Part shown: positions 54,749 to 64,000 of the stretch, one piece after another
Position numbering within the stretch: the first letter of the stretch is position 1
How the letters are laid out: every line of letters begins with the position of its first letter
DNA from: Neoceratodus forsteri
Lineage: Eukaryota; Chordata; Ceratodontiformes; Ceratodontidae
Direction: 5' to 3'
Assembly: GCA_016271365.2 (NCBI GenBank)
Contig: CM057453.1
Location: forward strand, 1,094,260,501-1,094,324,500
DNA length: 64,000 nt
Position numbers and translations under genes: made by a program
Notes under the pieces: generated by a model
Seen by the model: only the letters and a program-made list of their open reading frames with translations
Database searches by the model: none
Told to the model about the DNA's origin: nothing

Positions 54749-54802
<54 letters not shown>

Positions 54803-56007
54803 CACCCCGGATTTCAAGGCTGTAATCCAGTCTTGGTGGCAGGGGGCTCAGTCGCAGTTGGTCTCAGACCTGGAGTTAAATCTCCCAAAACTGCAGTCTC
54901 CTTTCCCGAGCAGTTCTTCCATTGCCACCGTCCATATGTCAGGGAAGTCTCGGCAGGACATTTCCCTCCCTGATACCAGACGTCCTGTCGAGGAGGCGGA
55001 CAATGATAGTTCAGAGGGGGCGGACGATTCTTCTCTGGAGGTTCCGGAGGACACTAAAGGCAAGGAGTCCCCACCAGAGGACCCTGCCTTTTCAGATTTG
55101 TTGAGGTCCATGAAGGATTACTTCAACCGGGAGTCAGTGGAACAGGAGCCCATGAGACAGCGACTGGCGGAGCATCTCGACCTAGAATCTCTGTCTCCGG
55201 TACCCATTCCTCCCTGGATGGCACCTCACCACTACCATCTGGCAGATGCCTCATGCCCTCTCGGCTGTCCCCACATGGGCAGACAGGATTTACCGGGCGC
55301 CGAAGGATGCCCCTTTCTTGAAGGTTCATCCCAAGGCTGACTCTGTGGTCATTTCTGCGGCTCATGATAGCTCCTCAGCACCTCCTCTCCTCCTGACAGA
55401 GTCGAGGCAGATGGACCAGTTCGGGAAGATTTACTCATCTGCTATGTGCGCCCTTTGGTCCCTCAATTACATGGCCCACATGGTGTCCCACCAGAAGGCT
55501 GCCTTGGCCAGGCTCGAAGCGCGAGTCCAGTCCATGGATCCTTCGCCTTTGAAGGAGGAACTTGTCAAGGATATTGGCCTCTCAAGTTTCTTGTAGGCAT
55601 GCCTTGCACACCACCTATGATTCTGTCAACTCGGTGGCTCGCACCTCGGCAACGGCCGTGGCCCTTGGATGGCATTCCTGGCTTTGCCTTTCTGGACTCG
55701 TCAAAGTCCAGTCAGCGATTCAGGACACTCTTTTCAGGGGTTTGGTGCTTTTTGGTGGGACACCAAAGATATTATCACAGACCTACAGGACAAGGACCTT
55801 GCCCTTAGGTCTATGAGGTCAATGTACCGATCGGGCTCCCAACAACAGCAGCAACAGCCCTTTTGGAAAAGGACCTGGAGGCAGAGGAAGAACGCTCAGC
55901 CGTGCCACCAAGGGAAGCGTAAGGCCACGGGTACAGCCACTCCTCCTGCCTCCAAAAATCAGAGACGTTCAAGAGGCCCTCCCCTTGAACGTCCCGCCAC
56001 TTTTTGA
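53466..56007 (+). pseudogene. gag: DIRS family D Gag (broken)
   Basis: It starts MSSPKKCSSCGTQIPHKDGH with a complete zinc cluster (CSSC, CVLC, GPDH, CPEC). A basic KKRGD/KKRRQQALEAHLLKAHLA block follows across a frameshift, then a poly-A run at 53720-53732. The middle is Ser/Pro-rich and low in complexity. A (CA)n tract at 54750-54800 shifts the frame. Conserved downstream pieces are LELNLPKLQSPF, RAPKDAPFLKVHPKADSVVI, LDQFGK-like MDQFGKIYSSAMCALWSLNY and QSAIQDTLFRGLVLFGG. The basic Gln-rich tail ends at TGA. Order and blocks match C and E. Confidence 0.83.
54750..54800. repeat. (CA)n microsatellite in D gag
   Basis: About 25 CA units. In one frame they read as alternating His-Thr, which is an artefact of the repeat and not a motif. 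Confidence 0.95.
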
Positions 56008-57820
56008 CTGCCCGGCCCCACTGTCTCCTCAGTCTCGTGACGGGGAGCAGGTGGGGGGGAGGTTCGCCCTCCAAGCGCAGGAGTGGAGAGCGATCACCTC
56101 CAACGAATGGGTCCTGCAACTAGTGTCCACCGGACACACTATAGAATTTCTGGAAAATCCCTCTGAAACTCTGCCCCGGAAATCCTCTTATTCTCGGGAC
56201 CAGGTCCTCCTAGTTCGCGAGGAGGTAAACTCGCTCTTGCTCAAAGAGGCAATCGAGCAGGTCCCCTTTGGGCAAAGGGGAAAGGGATTTTATTCCCACT
56301 TTTTCCTGTTTCCAAAAAAGACGGGGGACTTCAGACCCATACTGTACCTAAGTCAACTAAACCAATTTGTCGAGTACAAAAAATTTCGAATGCTGACACT
56401 CCAGAGTCTTCTCCCTCTCCTCATGGAGAACCACTGGCTCTGCGCCCTGGATATGCAGGATGCCTGCCTGCATATCCCCATCTTCCACAGCCAATGCCGA
56501 TTCCTGCATTTTCGCTTCCAAGGGGAACACTTCCCAGTTCTGAGTGCTCCCTTTTGGTTTGTCCTCGGCACCATGGGTTTTTACCGAGTGCCTGGTGGTC
56601 GCGGCGTTCTTACACCGCAGGGGTATTGCGGTTTTCCCTTACCTGGATGATTGGTTAATTTCAGCTTTGTCCAGGGATTCTCTATTGGAGGCTCTTAACT
56701 TTACCCTGTACCATTTCAACAGACTAGTGATCAGTCAGTGTTCTCAAGTCTTCCCCTATCCCTGCCCAAAGACTTCAATTCATTGGGGCAGTTCTGGATA
56801 CGGTCCAGTGCAGAGTCTTTCTGCCTCCAGACATGGTGGGAGACCCTTATCTGCCAGGCCTCCAAAGTGGTTTCTTGCAGAACCATTCCAGCTCGGGAGG
56901 TCCTACACCTTCTGGGCCTGATGGCGGCTGCCATCACAACTGTTCCCCTAGCAAGACTTCACATGAGGGTCACTCAGTGGTCATTGTGAGTGCAGTGGGC
57001 TCAGCTCCTGAATGACCTGGACCATCCATTTCTGGTCTCCTCTGCAGTTGAGAAAGAATTGCAGTGGTGGAGAGTCTTGCAATCTTTCTGTGGGACTTCC
57101 CTGTCAGAGCCCTCCACCACTAGCTACCCTCACCACGGATGCCTCGAATATGGGGTGGGGAGCTCATCTCAGGGAGCACCATGCCCAGGGACTGTGGTCC
57201 GGCGTGACGACTCATTTGCACATCAGTGTTCTGGAGTTGAGGGCAGTCCTGTACGCCTTGCAGGCATTTCAGGCCCTGCTTCCAAAGGGATTACTGCTAA
57301 TCCAAACAGACATGTCAGTAGTTTGGTATATCAGCAAACAAGGAGGAACTCTGTTGTACCCCCTATGCAGGGAGACGACCCGTGTGTGGAACTGGGCAGT
57401 CCAGCGCCATCTAGTCCTCGTGGCCGTGCATGTTCCGGGCATTTTAAACGTCCTGGTGGACAGTCTCAGCAGATCTCTGACCTTAGCTCATGAGTGGGAA
57501 CTGCTTCAGAAGTGGCGAAATCCATCTTCCAACGTTGGGGGCGTTCGGAAATCGACCTCTTCGCCTCCGAATCCAACGCAAAGCTTCCTAGGTTTTGCTC
57601 GCTTGTTCCAGGGCATGGTGCTTTCTGGAACGACGCATTGTCTCTATCTTGGACAGGGAAATTTGTGTACGCGTTTCTCATTCTACAAAGGAGTCTTCTC
57701 AACCTTCAAGCAGAGAAGGTAAGGATGATTCTCATCAGTCCTCTGGCCAAGACAAATCTGGTTCCCGCTGCTGCAGCTGCTTTCCAGGGAGCCGCCGGTT
57801 CCACTTCCAGTGACTCATGA
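56008..57820 (+). pseudogene. DIRS family D RT-RNase H-MT polyprotein (broken)
   Basis: RT runs open from the Gag stop region with RAITSNEWVLQLVSTGHTIE, GFYSHFFLFPKKTGDFRPIL, FRMLTLQSLLPLL and LCALDMQDACLHIPI. After a shift near 56545 it gives VFPYLDDWLISALSRDS, with both catalytic Asp. RNase H shows LATLTTDASNMGWGAHLREH, HISVLELRAVLYALQAF, IQTDMSVVWYISKQGG and VHVPGILNVLVDSLSR. The MT-type domain shows EIDLFASESNAKLP and SWTGKFVYAFLILQRSLL, with the usual FPP lost. It overlaps the recombinase start. Confidence 0.87.
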
Positions 57821-58922
57821 CCTCCTGACTCAGGATCAAGGTAGACTGCTGCACCCGGGGCTCAGGACTCTGCATCTTCATGCATGGCTCCTGCAGACGC
57901 AGCAATCTCTCACTCCGGGGTTTCCTCCAGTGTGGCTCAAGTCCTCATTGAGGCTAGGAAGCCCTCTACCCGTTCCACTTATGCCATGAAGTGGAAGCAG
58001 TTCTCCTTTTGGGTGACCGCTAAGGGTTGGAACCCCTTCTCTTGCTCGGCCCCACAGGTCATGGAATACCTCCTTCGCATATCAGCCTCTGGTCTGTTCT
58101 ACTCTTCTTTGAAGGTCCTTATCTCTGCGTACCACGAGCTAGTGGATGGTAAACCCATGGCTTAGTTGGAGGTCTCAAAAACCTTTCTGAAAGGGATTCT
58201 CCACCTGAAACCCCCCATCCACAGCCCAACTCCGCCTTGGGACTTGAACTTCGTCCTGGAAGAGCTCACACTTCCTCCTTTCGAGCCGGCTCTGAGCTGT
58301 GATTTGCGCTTCCTGTCTTGGGAGGCGCTTTTTCTTGTGGCTGTCATGTCAGCCCGAAGGATTTCAGAGCTTCATGCTCTAGTCTGCAAGGAGCCCTATC
58401 TGATTTTTCCATAGGGACCGGGCGGTCCTCGGAATCCATCCGAAGTTTCTTCCCAAGGTGGTGTCAGAAGCCACACTGAATCAATCAGTAGAGCTTCCTG
58501 TGTATTATCCATCCCCCTCTAACAGAGGTGAGGCACTCCTTCATACAATGGACGTCCATCGGATTCTCTGGTGTTACACCCACCGGACCAAGGAATTCCG
58601 CTTTTGCGACCAGTTGTTTACTTTGCCCCGAGATCGAGGGGCAAACTGGTTTCTAAGCAGGGCCTGTCCAAGAGGTTAGGCAACTGTATTAGATTCTGTT
58701 ACCAGAAGTACGAAAAACCGCTGCCGGTTTCTGTCAGAGGTCATTCTACTATGGGGCATGGCTGCCTCCACGGCCTTCCTACGGAACATTTCTGCGGCCG
58801 ACATTTGTGCTGCCGCTACTTGGAGTTCTGTACATATCTTTGCCAAACACTACAGTCTGGACATTGCTTCTAGGCGGAGGGCTGGCTTTGGCCTAGCCGT
58901 CCTGCAGGGCCTTCTGTCCTAG
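57821..58922 (+). pseudogene. DIRS family D tyrosine recombinase (broken)
   Basis: The N-terminal domain reads ARKPSTRSTYAMKWKQFSFW and SAPQVMEYLLRISASGLFYS. A stop at 58163-58165 (TAG in ATGGCTTAG) interrupts it before FLSWEALFLVAVMSARRISE, with the first catalytic Arg, and HPKFLPKVVSEATLNQ. In the C-terminal box a one-base insertion turns the HSTRG-type sequence into HSTMGHG. The true frame resumes as AASTAFLRNISAADICAAAT, then SSVHIFAKHYSLDIASRR with the candidate Tyr. It ends at TAG after LLS. Confidence 0.86.
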
Positions 58923-59021
58923 ACTGGGTCCATTCTGGATTTCAGTTTTTTCCGTTGGAGTTAGTTTTCCTCCTCCCTAGTTTCTCTCGGTCTCTCCTTA
59001 GAGGGACTCTGTTCTAAACTT

Positions 59022-59103
59022 GATGACCTACTGAAGGAACCCTCTCGAAGGAACTTACCGTAACAGTGGATCTTTGAGAGAGGTTCCTTTAGTAGGTCAT
59101 ATT
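59022..59103. repeat. ICR of D
   Basis: GATGACCTACTGAAGGAACC complements the left end and TTACCGTAACAGTGGATC to CCTTTAGTAGGTCAT complements the right end. Read in reverse it predicts the circle junction GGTAAGTTCCT joined to TCGAGAGGG. Confidence 0.83.
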
Positions 59104-59164
59104 TTCCTTCCCTCCTTCCTCTGATTTTCTGTTTTTATAGGGACTCCAAATCCTGTTCACTCCT

Positions 59165-59395
59165 GCTGTCGGGCCTCTTCCTGGCTCCGCCGGGAGAACT
59201 GGAGGGCAGGCGTGGGGACCGCCCACTATATACAATCACACTGACATCAGTCACGTGACATCGGGTGGGCGGTTCCCCGTCAGGTATTGCTAGAAAAGTC
59301 TGCCGTGCGTCCCGACACCAGGTGGCGCCAGTCCTATATGTGATGACCTACTGAAGGAACCTCTCTCGAAGATCTACTGTTACGGTAAGTTCCTA
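59165..59395. repeat. Right inverted terminal repeat of D
   Basis: It is inverted relative to 53193-53420 and ends CTGTTACGGTAAGTTCCT. ACGGTAAGT at 59382-59390 is splice-donor-like. Confidence 0.85.
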
Positions 59396-59638
59396 CATAA
59401 CTGTACTTTTCATGGAGAGGGTTGTGTATGCATGGAACGGCCTTAGTGAGGAGGTTGTGGAGTCAAAAACAGTGGGGGAATTAAAGAATGCATGGGACAG
59501 ACATAAGGCAATTCTAGGGGTTGGGGGTAGGAGGAAGTAGTCTGTGGGTTATCTAGAATCTGCAGCTTATCCATTAGGTAGGCAAATGGGTTGACTGGGT
59601 GGGCCAAGCGGCCCTTATCTGCCGTCAAATTCTATGAC
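59396..59638 (+). mobile_element. 3' end of the split CR1-like LINE
   Basis: It resumes the LINE after copy D with coding for MERVVYAWNGLSEEVVESKT and VGELKNAWDRHKAILG, then a stop. The 3' UTR ends GGGCCAAGCGGCCCTTATC, TGCCGTCAAATTCTATG, the typical CR1 terminus. Copy E begins within a few bases of that end. Confidence 0.88.
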
Positions 59639-59767
59639 CTTACTTCGAGAGAGCTCTTGAAGTAGGTAATTGTATAGGACTGAAGCCGGCAGGCGTCAGG
59701 ACCCCACGGAAAAATTTCTTGCTAGCAGTCTCTGGCGGGGGACCGCCCCCACGTCAGGTGACATCAG

Positions 59768-59775
59768 TATAAAGG
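59768..59775 (+). promoter_or_regulatory. TATA box in copy E left repeat
   Basis: TATAAAGG ~140 bases before the first gag ATG, at the same relative position as TATAAAAAG in C. Confidence 0.6.
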
Positions 59776-59910
59776 GGCGTTCCCCCACACCCTCCTTCCA
59801 GTTCTTTCCCACTGTCTGCTTGTTTTAGCGCCTCGCAGTTAAATTCCTACCGCTCGTCAGTCATTCGGTCTTGTAAACCAAATTTTTTTCTTGTTTTTTT
59901 CATCATATTC

Positions 59911-61740
59911 TTGCTCAAATGCCAGATGTTATCCCCTTTTCTATGCAATTTGCATAAAAACAAGTGCGACTCGTGCGGTGCCCAGCTCCTGCATAAGGAT
60001 GGTCACTCCCAGTGCCTCTTCTGTCTAGGCCCGGATCACCCCGTGGAGGAGCGTCAGCACTGCCAGCAATTTAATGCCGCCACCCGTAAACGGAGGCAGC
60101 AGTCTCTGGAGGCCCATATTTAAAAAAAGAAGATGGTCTCCATGGAGAAGGAGCTGAAGAAGCTAAGGCAGGCCTCCACTTCGCCTGAGGGACATCACAA
60201 GAAGAAGCACCGGGACTCCACTTTCACGGCTTCCGCGACTCCAGCTGGGGTCGCCGTATTTCAAGTAACGTCACGGCCCTCCCATCGGGCTCGCACTCTG
60301 GAGCCTCCGGGGGGGAAAAGGAGGCAACCACTCCCCGGAAGGCCACTGTCTCGCGGCTCACCGGGTGGAGTGGGTCCGGTAAGTCAGATGATGTGCCACT
60401 GACGTCCGCCCGGACAGGGCTAATAAGTCACCGGCTCCTTCAGGGGCGCACACGGCCCCCAAGCCACCCGCCAAGGCTGCCTCTCCCGTGCGGTCCTCGT
60501 CGGATGCTAGCTCCTCTGACGCCCAGATCCCGCCGGTAAGGCGGTCATCTGCTCCTCCGAACACACGGTGAAAGAGCCAGGGGAGGGGAGGATACGCGTC
60601 CCTGAGGTTTGCCCAAGGGGTTTGTTCTTCCCCTGCCGCAGGAGGAGTCTTCCTCCTCCTCTTCTTCTTCGGAGATCTCAGGGGGGTGCTCCGATCCTGA
60701 TGAGCCACGTACTCCAGACCATCCCAGGTCAAGGACTCCTCCGAAGTCCCCCCTCCAGAAGATCCTTCCTTTCTGGAGCTGCTGAGAAAGATCCAAGAGG
60801 TCCACCAGTGGCAATCTCTAGAGCCAGATCCACAATGGAAGGAGCTCGCTGCCCACCTGGATCTTCCCGAAACTGCTCCAACATTGATTCCACCGTGGAT
60901 TGAGCCTTACGCCGACCTTGTTTCCACCATTTGGAAACAACCGTCTGCTTTAGCCCCACCTTCCGAGGGAGGCCGATCGGCTATACCAGGCTCCGGAGGA
61001 TGTGGATTCCTTGAATACACACCCCAAGGCTGACTCGGTCATGATTAGCGTCGCTCACAGCCGGTCGGCAAACTCTAAACATCTCAGCTCGTCTCCACCA
61101 GACAAGGAATCCAGTCTTCTGGACCAGTACGGGAAGAAGGTGTATGCTTCTTCCACACTGGGAATTGGGGCCCTGAAACATGTGGCACATATGGGGGACT
61201 ACCAGAAGACTATCCTGAGTTAGGTGGAATCCAAATTAAACTCCCTTCCTGAGTCTCAGACCAAGCAGGAAGTGGCTGATCTTGTCTGTTATGCTCATTC
61301 GGCCAGTCGGCACATACCACGTACGATGCAGTGTACACAGCAGGTCAGAGCTCGGCTTTCACCGTAGGTCTTCAGCGTCCTGCCTGGCTCCGGGTGTCAG
61401 GATTGGTCCCAGAGTGCAATCCGCTATCCAGGATGCGCCCTTCAGGGGTTCTGTGCTGTTCGGTGGAGATGTCAAGAACATCATTACCGACCTGCAAGAG
61501 AAGGGCACTGCACTTAAGTCTGTTGACTTTTTGTACAGGCCCCCTCAGGGACAATGTCGCCTTTTTCGCAAACGTTCTCGGCCTAAAGTGAAACATCATG
61601 GCAAGCGGGCCAACAAACATCTGGCCCCTCTGGTTGCCCAGCCCCAGCCCCAAAACAGCAGCGGGAGCTTCAGCCGCGACGTTGCCTCACACCTTCTGAC
61701 TCCTTTCCTCTTCCACAGCTTCTGGACCTCCCAGAGAACC
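59911..61740 (+). pseudogene. gag: DIRS family D Gag, copy E (broken)
   Basis: The frame from the first ATG reads NKCDSCGAQLLHKDGHSQC and CLFCLGPDHPVEERQHCQQF, a zinc cluster with the last Cys pair reduced to one. RKRRQQSLEAHI then hits a stop; D continues here with its homologous LLKAHLA block. Later pieces: a Ser/Glu-rich stretch near 60640-60690, NTHPKADSVMISVAHSRSA, LLDQYGKKVYASSTLGIGAL and VAHMGDYQKTILS, then QSAIQDAPFRGSVLFGGDV. The basic tail (FRKRSRPKVKHHGKRANKH) grades into the RT region. The initiating Met is uncertain, because the ATG matching that of D is followed by a stop. Confidence 0.8.
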
Positions 61741-61744
61741 AGTA

Positions 61745-62768
61745 GGAGGGAGGTTCTCCTTCCATCTACCGGGTTGGTTGAGGATTACAGCAGATGCTTG
61801 GGTGCTCCAACTGATAGCAGCAGGACATTTAATAGAGTTTCTCTGGAAACCCCCCACCCCCCACACCACCACCACCACCCTTCCCCAGGTCATCTTACTC
61901 CCCGGAACATCTTCCTCTGGTCCTAGAAGAAATTTCCTCCTTTCTCTTGAAGGCGGCAATAGAGCCTGTCCTGACCCACCTTTGGGGCACAGGTTACTAT
62001 TCCCATTTCTTTCTAGTTCCAAAGAAAACGGGAGATGTGGAGCCTATTTTAGACCTCAGCTCCCTGAACGTGTTCGTGGAGTACAAGCGTTTCAGAATGC
62101 TCTCCATGCAGAGTCTTCTGCCGCTCCTTCAGCAGGGACAGTGGCTGTGCACACTGGATATGCAGGATGCCTACCTGCATATCCCCATCTGCCTGTCCCA
62201 CCGCAAAGTGGGGGACTACTACCAATTCAGGGCCCTCCCATTTGGTCTTTCCTCGGCTCCCCAAGTATTCAGCAAATGTCTATCGCTGGTGGCGGCCCAC
62301 CTGCGTACCCGGGGGGGTGGAGGTATTCAAATACCTGGACGATTGGCTTCTGGCGGCCCCTTCCAGGGAGAAACTTCTGCGCTCCCTTTCCCTTACCCTG
62401 CAGGTTTTCACCAGCCTGGGTATCACCATCAACCAGACCAAGTCCCATCTGGTCCCCTGTCACAGGCTCCAGTATATTTATTTATAGGGGCAGTCCTAGA
62501 CATGACCATTGGCAAGGCCTTTCTGCCTCCAGACAGGGTGGACACACTCCAGGCTCATGCGAGTCTGTTGTCTAGTCACAGAAGGGTCAACACCAGGTCA
62601 GTCCTTCGCTTTCTTGGGCTCATGGCGGCTGCTATTCTGACAGTCCCTTGCGCTTGGCTGCATATGAGGATCTCTCAATGGACGCTTCGGTCTCAGTGGG
62701 ACCAGACATTGGACGACCTAGACTAGGAAGTTCTGGTCTCCGATCCCATGGTCCGGGACTTGCAATAG
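61745..62768 (+). pseudogene. DIRS family D RT, copy E (palm well preserved)
   Basis: The opening WLRITADAWVLQLIAAGHLI is in one frame. After a short shift near 61930, a 260-codon frame gives GYYSHFFLVPKKTGDVEPIL, FRMLSMQSLLPLL, LCTLDMQDAYLHIPICLS, FRALPFGLSSAPQVFSKCL and, after a G-run shift near 62315, FKYLDDWLLAAPSRE with both catalytic Asp. AVLDMTIGKAFLPPDRV and LRFLGLMAAAILTVPCAWLH follow. The sequence ends in the linker to RNase H at LVSDPMVRDLQ, where B2 begins. Confidence 0.86.
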
Positions 62769-64000
62769 TGGATCTTCCTGGACATAAAGTCTCCACCACT
62801 CATCCACACGGATGGGATCTACGCCGGAGGTGCTAGGACCCAGCAGGAGCAAACTTTCTGCAGGAGGGTTGGCGCCAGAGATGGAGCCGCGAGGAACAGC
62901 GCCGCGCACTTCGGCTTATGTGGCAATGGCCGTCTCAGCGTCGACTCTCCAACTGCCTTCATTTTTTTCCCCATCAGATCGCGCTTACAAACATGACGTC
63001 GCTCGCCCCCCGGGAGTCAAACTTCAAACTAGCAGCATAGTTTTCAGTTTTTTATTTTGTAGTATTTCTTGAATAAAGTTCTGCTTACTATAATTTATTA
63101 CAAGAAAGAAGTCTTAGCTTACATTGACGAAGTCGACCATGAGCAGGTCAGGTGACGGTAGGGAGACTTCACATGAAAGTTGTTTAGTCAGTTGTGCTGG
63201 GTCTGGTTGGCTGCCCTTTCCGGAGGGAGGGTCTGAAAACTGACAGCCCAGTGCCCGAGGGAAGGGGCGGTCCCTCCAGAAGCATAAAAGAAAACAATCG
63301 CACTCACGGTATCATTCGACCTCGAGCTCTTCTTCGACCCCTAGGTCAAGAAAGAGAAGGCATCACTCAAGGTCGCCTTCTGGTATGTCTGCACGTCGAC
63401 AGTCGGTTATTTGGGTCAGTTGCCAGTCTTTTCCGGAGTCGCCATTTTTTGGCTTTGACTTCGGAGTAGGGCTTCAGATGAGCAGTTTCATCAATGGGCC
63501 GCTCTGATGGAGCATTGGGCTCGGAGGTTGGTCTAGCTGCCTGGCCTGGTCAGTCAGGGGCCATCGGACCCTTCGGGGCATCTGGTAGGGGCGGTTGGGC
63601 CTCCCTAGTCGCGCGGCGCCTTCTTCGGTGCTGTCGACTCCGTGCTGAGGTGTTTCCCCCTCACATGGCTGCAGCACAGGGGGCCACACCGATGCCTCTA
63701 TCTCCTGGTAGTTTTCCTTCTTTTTCCTCAAATCTTAGTTTTCAGGGCCCTGCGTTGGTTTCGGCGCTGTCTGTGTCGATGGGTCGCTCAGCGTCGATGC
63801 GTCTGTTGGCGTGTCCTTGGCGCAGTTCGGATTGTCTGCGCCATGCAGCCTTTCGGTGCTGTGCTAAGCCAGTCGGCGCCGAGACTTGGTGGGACGTTTT
63901 CCAGTCTTCAGGGCTCCTTGACTCCGATCCCTTTACCCTCCTATTTTCCTTCTGATTTTCACTCCTTTCCTGTCCATACAGTACCTCCTGGGCTGTCAGG
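62769..64000 (+). mobile_element. DIRS family B, copy B2 (left part only)
   Basis: Its left end GATCTTCCTGGAC then GTCTCCACCACTCATCCACAC and the CGCCGGAGGTGCTAGGA / CGTCTCAGCGTCGACTCTCC blocks align with the B1 left ITR. The leader and the (C)TGGTATGTCTGCACG string also align (B1 near 14205). It interrupts copy E and leaves the window before any RT. Confidence 0.82.
63275..63960 (+). pseudogene. Family B Gag-like region with Arg/Ser-rich segment (partial)
   Basis: One frame at 63290-63410 reads HSRYHSTSSSSSTPRSRKRR then HHSRSPSGMSARRQS, an RS-rich string like that in family A Gag. No start codon is clearly supported. Downstream frames are Ser/Gly/Ala/Val-rich and contain several GTCGGCGCC or GTCGATG(C/G)G repeats, the probable seed of the B1 minisatellite. 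I assign it to Gag by position only. Confidence 0.45.

Larger units (their letters stand above)
53193..59395 (+). mobile_element. DIRS family D, copy D (full length, broken)
   Basis: It has a left ITR, gag, RT-RNase H-MT, recombinase, ICR and right ITR in order, inserted into the CR1 LINE. Left end TTTGAGAGGGTTCC and right end GGTAAGTTCCT agree with the junction spelled by its ICR. CR1 coding sequence continues on both sides, so the insertion is complete. Confidence 0.93.
59639..62768 (+). mobile_element. DIRS family D, copy E (truncated in RNase H region)
   Basis: It has a left end CTTCGAGAGAGCTCTTGAAG, a leader, Gag and RT. It is cut where family B copy B2 starts at ~62769, so its RNase H, MT, recombinase and right end are not seen. 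It diverges clearly from D in the leader and is closer to C in the TATA region and the CGGAAAAATTTCTTGCTAGC string. Confidence 0.87.

Noticed and set aside
54750..54800. His-Thr repeat protein segment
   Set aside because: It is the translation of a (CA)n microsatellite in family D gag.

Overview
The window is eukaryotic, repeat-on-repeat DNA. I find no host gene, tRNA, rRNA or prokaryotic feature. At least eight DIRS-type tyrosine-recombinase retrotransposon copies, CR1/L2-type LINEs and one Ty3/gypsy-class element are nested in each other. Such DIRS density, with CR1/L2 LINEs and a gypsy element whose integrase precedes its reverse transcriptase, points to a large vertebrate genome, most likely an amphibian (salamander or caecilian). 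Lungfish or a DIRS-rich reptile cannot be excluded. Every coding region seen is broken.

Layout. 1-5777: DIRS family A copy A1, entered inside its left inverted terminal repeat (ITR). 5778-7446: spacer holding a decayed DIRS 5' end. 7447-13187: copy A2. 13188-13604: LINE endonuclease remnant. 13605-19826: DIRS family B copy B1, with no recognisable RT and a minus-strand LINE inside it. 19832-37094: three family A copies (A3, A4, A5) head to tail, joined twice by the same long hairpin, plus an extra right-end unit. 38395-41296: plus-strand L2/Rex1-like LINE. 41297-41965: orphan DIRS RT-RNase H piece. 42151-45522: DIRS family C, truncated in RT. 45523-49440: minus-strand Gmr1-like gypsy element with one LTR. 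49441-53192 and 59396-59638: one CR1-like LINE, split by DIRS family D copy D (53193-59395) and containing a small minus-strand LINE with a 9-bp target-site duplication. 59639-62768: family D copy E. 62769-64000: the left part of a second family B copy (B2), which interrupts E and runs off the window.

How the parts work together. An intact DIRS element here would encode Gag with an N-terminal zinc-binding cluster, RT-RNase H with a Dam-like methyltransferase-type domain (MT), and a tyrosine recombinase (YR) that integrates a circular DNA copy. Each complete copy carries inverted terminal repeats and an internal complementary region (ICR) that spells out, in reverse complement, the joined ends of the circle. 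Family A and the family B/D right ends all carry a sequence resembling a 5' splice donor. The most notable items are the A3-A4-A5 array with identical hairpin joints, the splice-donor-like termini, the Arg/Ser-rich segment in Gag, a stop codon shared by three copies before RT, and the integrase-first gypsy element.
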